A stretch of 64,000 nt of DNA, taken from NCBI RefSeq assembly GCF_011801145.1, contig NZ_CP046172.1:7750001-7814000 (forward strand). Direction: 5' to 3'. Made by a program: the position numbers and the translations under genes. A model generated the notes under the pieces. The model saw nothing but the letters and a program-made list of their open reading frames with translations. It was not told the origin of the DNA and made no database searches. Position 1 is the first letter of the stretch; each line of letters starts with the position of its first letter. This document shows, piece after piece, positions 59,701 to 64,000 of this stretch. The DNA is from Nocardia arthritidis (GTDB lineage: Bacteria > Actinomycetota > Actinomycetes > Mycobacteriales > Mycobacteriaceae).

Positions 59701-61687
59701 TGCGGATACTACGGCTCAGATCTGGGATGCCCGCACCGGAAAGCAGCTCACCACACTCACCGGACACACCGATTGGGTCAACTCGGGCTGTTACAGCCCA
59801 GACGGCAACCAAATCCTCACCACCAGCGGAGACGGCACCGCACGAATCTGGAACGCCCGCACCGGAAAACACCTCACCACACTCACCGGACACACCGACT
59901 GGGTCAACTCAGGGACTTACAGCCCCGACGGCGTCCACATCCTCACCACCAGCGACGACCGGACTGCCCGAATCTGGGATGCCCACACCGGCGAACACCT
60001 CACCACACTCACCGGACACACCGACCCGGTCACCTCGGGCTGCTACAGCCCAGACAGCAACCAAATCCTCACCACCAGCGGAGACGGCACCGCACGAATC
60101 TGGAACGCCCACACCGGAAAACACCTCACCACACTCACCGAACACACCAGAGGGATCCTGTCCGGCACCTACAGTCCCGATGGCAACCAGCTCCTCACCA
60201 CCAGCGAAGACGGCACCGCACGAATCTGGAACGCCCACACCGGAAAACACCTCACCACACTCACCGGACACACCGACTGGATCCGATCAGGAACTTACAG
60301 CCCCGACGGCAACCACATCCTCACCACCAGCGACGACCGGACTGCCCGAATCTGGAACGCCCACACCGGCGAACACCTCACCACACTCACCGAACACACC
60401 GGAGAGATCCTGTCCGGCACCTACAGTCCCGATGGCAACCAGCTCCTCACCACCAGCGAAGACGGCACCGCACGAATCTGGAACGCCCACACCGGAAAAC
60501 ACCTCACCACACTCACCATTATCGATGCCACAGCACAGTCGGGTTACTACAGCCCAGACGGCAAACAAATCCTCACCGCCGGCGGGGACGGCACCGCACG
60601 AATCTGGAACGCTCACAACGGAAAACACCTCACCACACTCACCGGACACACCGATTGGGTCAACTCGGGCTGTTACAGCCCAGACGGCAACCAAATCCTC
60701 ACCACCAGCGGAGACGGCACCGCACGAATCTGGAACGCCCACAACGGAAAACACCTCACCACACTCACCGGACACACCAGCTGGGTCAACTCGGGCTGTT
60801 ACAGCCCAGACGGCAACCAAATCCTCACCACCAGCGGAGACGGCACCGCACGAATCTGGAACGCCCACACCGGAAAACACCTCACCACACTCACGAGCAA
60901 GACAAACGGGGTTCTATTAGGGGCTTATAGTTCCGACGGTACTCGCATTCTCACCACCAGCACCAAAGGAACGATTCGACTCTGGGATGCCCACACCGGC
61001 GAACACCTCACCACACTCACCGGACACACCGACCCGGTCACCTCGGGCTGCTACAGCCCAGACGGCAACCAAATCCTCATCACCAGCGGAGACGGCACCG
61101 CCCGAATCTGGAACGCCCACACCGGCGAACACCTCACCACACTCACCGGACACACCGGAGGGATCCTGTCCGGCACCTACCGTCCCGATGGCAACCAGCT
61201 CCTCACCACCAGCACAGACTGCACCGCCCGAATCTGGAACGCCCACACCGGCGAACACCTCACCACACTCACCGGACACACCGGAGAGATCCTGTCCGGC
61301 ACCTACAGTCCCGATGGCAACCAGCTCCTCACCACCAGCGACGACCGGACTGCCCGAATCTGGAACGCCCACACCGGAAAACACCTCACCACACTCACCG
61401 GACACACCGACTGGATCCGATCAGGAACTTACAGCCCCGACGGCAACCACATCCTCACCAAAGGGAATGACGGGACCACTCGAATCTGGGTTGCGGCAAC
61501 AGGCACCGAAATCCTCCGAATCTGCGCTCTGCCGGACGCGAACTGCGCTGTATTCCAACAGGATCGGCTCATCCAGGCAACGCCCGGAGCATGGCGCTAC
61601 CTCGGCTGGTCGGTGATCATTGACGGCAAGGCAGACCGACTGCCCGCCGAAACCTTCGGCCCACTCCCCCTGACACTGCCGGAGTAG
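56777..61687 (+). CDS. STAND/NLR-like protein: TIR-like + NACHT + pentapeptide repeats + 15 WD40 repeats
   Basis: 1636 residues. In order: an alpha-helical N-terminus (1-100); a degenerate TIR-like domain (about 140-290, IRLYVSANPD, DADVAIALLDPGYL); a NACHT NTPase with Walker A GDTGMGKTT (379-387), Walker B VVVFDGLDEA (467-476), sensor LLLSCRTHYF and the winged/helical end FGFAHTSLREYFVAQYL (711-727); pentapeptide repeats (about 815-897); then 15 WD40 blades of exactly 42 residues (954-1583) and a 53-residue tail. GTG 56777 overlaps the TIR stop. The layout is that of a pattern-recognition ATPase that oligomerises on ligand binding and presumably activates the TIR partner. Highly similar blades are typical of fast-evolving recognition. 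Confidence 0.92.
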   Translation: MTNRQRLPKRAVLRHLKTLDDDLSTRQRERLHALADLIDENNRIRLSDALDVATPAGSSTSRQASFRKFRAALAEAAKENGLPFELVADTLKAQPEQRYCWFTGPDSVIAELAEISSIEARTAESGNAIEQSVAELLDPRDIRLYVSANPDPAAGELASIRAFIELLERNLRARTDIRVTITDTLATPIGAPVTDSVTRLADADVAIALLDPGYLCTDEFDAIRAARAQATKSILFVALDELPDNPDLRGLNVGEVLMKQQPFATRSKDGRRQFVRTVCETLISHLNQPFAERQPRRLSRGPVMDRLADYNRGIFARDGFIQDRIIESYGDITAFDASTDLIPNEPHRPTGAKCVAVERLVDWALDNDPAARRWCALLGDTGMGKTTTSRLLTAKLLDLRDLGAADADGRPYPLPIYFDLRDLPVREVGPNPSLYRIVDALLTRIGTNDTRPSADEVLSTMEHGNCVVVFDGLDEALVHLSPADGQAFTRTLWRAIEKTAPRLPYRLPATTPSKLLLSCRTHYFRSIRHEITHFTGQHRGGPQAHDYLSLLMLPFDDEQIGAYLGKHVPGADIAALLEMISSVHNLREMAERPFLLQLISEELAFVERAAYDGQTIRPVDLYGAFARRWLERDDGKHTLLPAHKLLLMEHLAAEELRLRRTGWSADDIEQWLVEFIKERRELAVHYGDETSIWKEDLRTATFLVRRGDDRFGFAHTSLREYFVAQYLLRALLLGPDAIDAVATAWAMPVLPSDETLDFLGQSLAGLSEDDRMRCVATLRAIRDRYWPAASELVFAYALRAEHKGFPRHSVVGTVLDGAELDGWRIGSADSRRLDLRSLSARSARLTGTIFTNVDLGAASFQLSDLTNVEFIDANLKNAQLDGADLTGAVFRMCDLSGSSNGDARTYRTQILRSELGSAVNWHGSSLFIAQCTAARVALAPIEKPLGARLIRYSGHSGEPWSAAYRPDGCHIITVGADTTAQIWDARTGKQLTTLTGHTDWVNSGCYSPDGNQILTTSGDGTARIWNARTGKHLTTLTGHTDWVNSGTYSPDGVHILTTSDDRTARIWDAHTGEHLTTLTGHTDPVTSGCYSPDSNQILTTSGDGTARIWNAHTGKHLTTLTEHTRGILSGTYSPDGNQLLTTSEDGTARIWNAHTGKHLTTLTGHTDWIRSGTYSPDGNHILTTSDDRTARIWNAHTGEHLTTLTEHTGEILSGTYSPDGNQLLTTSEDGTARIWNAHTGKHLTTLTIIDATAQSGYYSPDGKQILTAGGDGTARIWNAHNGKHLTTLTGHTDWVNSGCYSPDGNQILTTSGDGTARIWNAHNGKHLTTLTGHTSWVNSGCYSPDGNQILTTSGDGTARIWNAHTGKHLTTLTSKTNGVLLGAYSSDGTRILTTSTKGTIRLWDAHTGEHLTTLTGHTDPVTSGCYSPDGNQILITSGDGTARIWNAHTGEHLTTLTGHTGGILSGTYRPDGNQLLTTSTDCTARIWNAHTGEHLTTLTGHTGEILSGTYSPDGNQLLTTSDDRTARIWNAHTGKHLTTLTGHTDWIRSGTYSPDGNHILTKGNDGTTRIWVAATGTEILRICALPDANCAVFQQDRLIQATPGAWRYLGWSVIIDGKADRLPAETFGPLPLTLPE
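59636..61525 (+). repeat. 15 tandem 126-bp WD40-encoding repeats
   Basis: Unit starts at 59636 + 126n (59636, 59762, 59888 ... 61400). Units 2-10 and 12-14 are close to identical in DNA, each ending with the block CTCACCACACTCACC. Examples by eye: units 2 and 9 differ at 2 of 126 bases, units 5 and 7 at 2, all amino-acid changing. Differences cluster in codons 3-8 of the unit (TDWVNS, TDPVTS, TGEILS, TDWIRS, TRGILS). Confidence 0.95.
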
Positions 61688-61795
61688 CAGACCGGACCGC
61701 ATCCCGCATCTCTGCGAAATACCAACAGCGCCAATAAGTTACGTCTGACCCCGCCGATGCCTATAAAACGGCCATAGTCGCCCGACGCCCGCTAC

Positions 61796-61941
61796 TGCGC
61801 CCTGCCGAAACGGAAACTGCGCCGCCTACCAGCAGGACCAGCTCAACGAGGCAGCACCCGAATCGGGACGCTAACTCGGCTGGTCGGTGATCGACTACCC
61901 ACAAGATCGACCTCTTCCCCCGAAACTTTCGGTCCGCTCCC
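61796..61941 (+). pseudogene. Decayed 3' end of a second NACHT-WD40 gene
   Basis: This stretch reproduces the last part of the STAND gene (61533-61677). Shared blocks are CTCGGCTGGTCGGTGATC and the matching codons for QQDxL, LGWSVI and a PLPP-K/E-x-FGPLP-like end. It has a frame change near the start and a TAA where the intact gene has Tyr. It is thus the remnant of a former paralogue or partial duplication. Confidence 0.75.
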
Positions 61942-62331
61942 CTGCGGTCCTGAAACACGCACTATCCTCCGGCGTATTGGGCGAACACCGCGGGTTGCCG
62001 GTCACCGCCATCCTCACCGACGTCGAAAACGCTTCCGGTGTCGCGACCACCGCCTCCGGTGGACTGGTCCCGATCCGGGACGCGCTGCGGCTGGCCGAAA
62101 ACGCGCATCAGTACCTGGCGATCTTCGACCACCACGGCCTACCCCTGCACCTCGGACGGCAACGCCGCCTGGCCAACCGGTACCAACGACTCGCGTTGAT
62201 CGCCAGCACCAGAGGCTGCACCCGCCCCGGCTGCGACGCCCCCGCCACCCTGACCGCCGTCCATCATGTCAGCGATTGGACCAAAGGCGGCTCCACGGAT
62301 ATCGAAAACCTCACGCCTCGCCTGCGTGGGC
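61942..62331 (+). pseudogene. DUF222/13E12-type HNH endonuclease fragment
   Basis: LGEHRGLPVTAILTDVENAS, PIRDALRLAENAHQYLAIFD and CTRPGCDAPATLTAVHHVSD followed by WTKGGSTDIENLTP are the end of the DUF222 part and the HNH nuclease of actinobacterial REP13E12-like proteins. The first 300 or so residues are missing, and after LTPR the frame leaves the family sequence, so the HNH lacks its end. The open frame begins inside the STAND relic, which shows the junction. Confidence 0.75.
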
Positions 62332-62605
62332 CGTCGGCTACCGGTGGCCCGGAATCGAAATCTGCGACATACTGCTCTAGGCGACAGGCCTTCTGACTGG
62401 CCTTCACTGCGGTGCCGATGCAGGCCCGCGTCGCCAACGCTCGGTACGCGATCCGCGGCGAGCGCCTCTCTTTTCCCGGTCGTTCCCTGACGTCGACGAT
62501 TCGTCTCCCTCGTGAGATCGATCGCCGCGCCGCCGCATTGGGTCATTCAGCCCTCCCGATCCGACCGCACAGGCATCGACCACACCACAGAATGGAGTGA
62601 AACCT
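62332..62605. other. Right edge of the island / upstream region of the DinB-like gene
   Basis: 274 bases with no gene I can support. The DUF222 remnant fades out here. GGAG at 62594-62597 is the ribosome site of the next gene. Confidence 0.45.
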
Positions 62606-63151
62606 ATGAGTACCAACCGAATTACCGTCGGCGACGAGCGAGCGCTCATCGAGAACATGCTCGACCGCAACCGCGAAGCGCTCATCGAGACCGTGCGCGG
62701 CCTGTCCGATACGGACGCCCGCCGGCGACTCGTTACGTCGCTGACCACACCGATCTCAGTGATCAAACATGCCGCCGCCGCGGAACGGATCTGGTTCCAA
62801 CGGTTCTGGGCAGGACTCGACGAATCCGAATGCGACGGATACTCGCGCCGCGACGAGGGCACCTTCGCCGTCGCCGACGACGAGTCGGTGGCCGACGTCA
62901 TCGCCGAGTTCGAGCGCGCGAGCCAACGATCACGGGTGATCGCGTCCCGCTTCGACCTCGATGACACCAAGGTCTTTCCCCGCGAGGGCGAGGTCAGCAT
63001 GCGCTGGACCCTGCTCGCCATGATCGAAGAGTTCGCCAGGCACGCAGGGCACGGCGACATCCTCCGCGAACAGATCGATGGAGACACGCTGCGACAGCCG
63101 AACCGGGAGGTCGACCAAGCGCGTACCCGAAATCCCGGCAGCGCCAACTGA
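62606..63151 (+). CDS. DinB-like (DUF664) four-helix protein
   Basis: 181 residues. RALIENMLDRNREALIETVRGLSD, SVIKHAAAAERIWFQ and EFARHAGHGDILREQIDG match the mycothiol-dependent DinB/DUF664 fold, with histidines (IKHAAAAE, RHAGH) in the metal-site positions. ATG 62606, GGAG 8 bases upstream. Possibly a mycothiol- or bacillithiol-type S-transferase; unproven. Confidence 0.85.
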   Translation: MSTNRITVGDERALIENMLDRNREALIETVRGLSDTDARRRLVTSLTTPISVIKHAAAAERIWFQRFWAGLDESECDGYSRRDEGTFAVADDESVADVIAEFERASQRSRVIASRFDLDDTKVFPREGEVSMRWTLLAMIEEFARHAGHGDILREQIDGDTLRQPNREVDQARTRNPGSAN

Positions 63152-63199
63152 ATGCGAAGCTGTCCTGCCGTCACCGCACAGTGACGGCAGGGCGGCGAC

Positions 63200-64000
<801 letters not shown>

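Noticed and set aside
59676..60930. Long plus-strand frames overlapping the WD40 region in the other two frames
   Set aside because: They exist because the 126-bp unit is a multiple of three, so any stop-free alternative frame of one unit stays open in all. Their products are Pro/His/Arg-rich repeats with no family likeness.
59909..61405. Minus-strand repetitive frames (GECGEVFSGVGVPDS type repeats)
   Set aside because: Same cause as above, antisense to the WD40 repeats; no ribosome site or family.
59636..61525. The 126-bp repeats as an assembly artefact only
   Set aside because: All units stay in frame, carry distinct replacements and the gene has a proper tail, so the array is real, though the exact unit number could still be affected by assembly.
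61887..62396. Intact 169-residue HNH protein gene
   Set aside because: Its N-terminus is the relic of the STAND gene tail, most of the DUF222 domain is missing and the end after LTPR leaves the family pattern, so it is treated as a pseudogene.

Overview
The window is high-G+C actinobacterial DNA, most likely Nocardia (order Mycobacteriales). Gene order follows the Mycobacterium tuberculosis block Rv3011c-Rv3048c as I remember it: gatC/gatA, ACT protein, ligA, MetE-like protein, mnmA, iscS, PlsC and GNAT acyltransferases, etfA/etfB, the methylglucose lipopolysaccharide genes (Rv3030-Rv3037c), Rv3038c methyltransferase, enoyl-CoA hydratase, NUDIX protein, ABC ATPase, serB2, ctaD, fecB and nrdF2. 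That comparison is from memory, not a search. GTG and TTG starts, ATGA gene overlaps and lipobox proteins also fit this group.

Layout. 1-8 kb: end of an ABC permease, a membrane Ser/Thr kinase, a beta-lactamase-fold lipoprotein, a two-component system, and a coupled phospholipase A2-like / membrane hydrolase pair. 8-20 kb: gatCA, ACT protein, GNAT, an AAA ATPase divergent from a Uma2 nuclease-fold protein, a secreted protein, an SDR-QueA-like pair, ligA and MetE-like protein. 19.4-27.5 kb: iscS-mnmA (tRNA thiolation), an orphan XRE/DUF5753 regulator, a short family A polymerase, a wHTH regulator/membrane protein operon with twin operators, and an acyltransferase pair that looks like ornithine-lipid synthesis. 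27.7-34.7 kb: ndh with divergent LysR, a PadR-controlled ABC exporter, and etfBA. 34.8-45.2 kb: the methylglucose lipopolysaccharide region (methyltransferase, GH57, GT4, acyltransferase, PQQ-propeller lipoprotein, two methyltransferases), interrupted by a DUF559-type protein and a 21-bp tandem repeat. 45.2-55.9 kb: housekeeping genes plus two very small genes at 47.8-48.1 kb, a PTH2-like protein and a chagasin-like inhibitor.

56.0-62.5 kb is an accessory island inserted into this conserved order just before nrdF. It holds a stand-alone TIR gene translationally coupled to a 1636-residue NACHT / pentapeptide / WD40 protein whose 15 WD40 blades are nearly identical in DNA. It is followed by the decayed 3' end of a second such gene joined to a DUF222/HNH remnant. 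This two-gene NLR-like system is the best candidate for an undescribed immune (antiphage) system. The remainder is DinB-like and nrdF (cut by the window end).

Regulatory structures read directly from the bases include palindromic operators upstream of the PadR-linked exporter, the wHTH operon and the etf/methyltransferase intergenic region, several strong terminators, and a 61-bp dispersed element present twice in inverted orientation.
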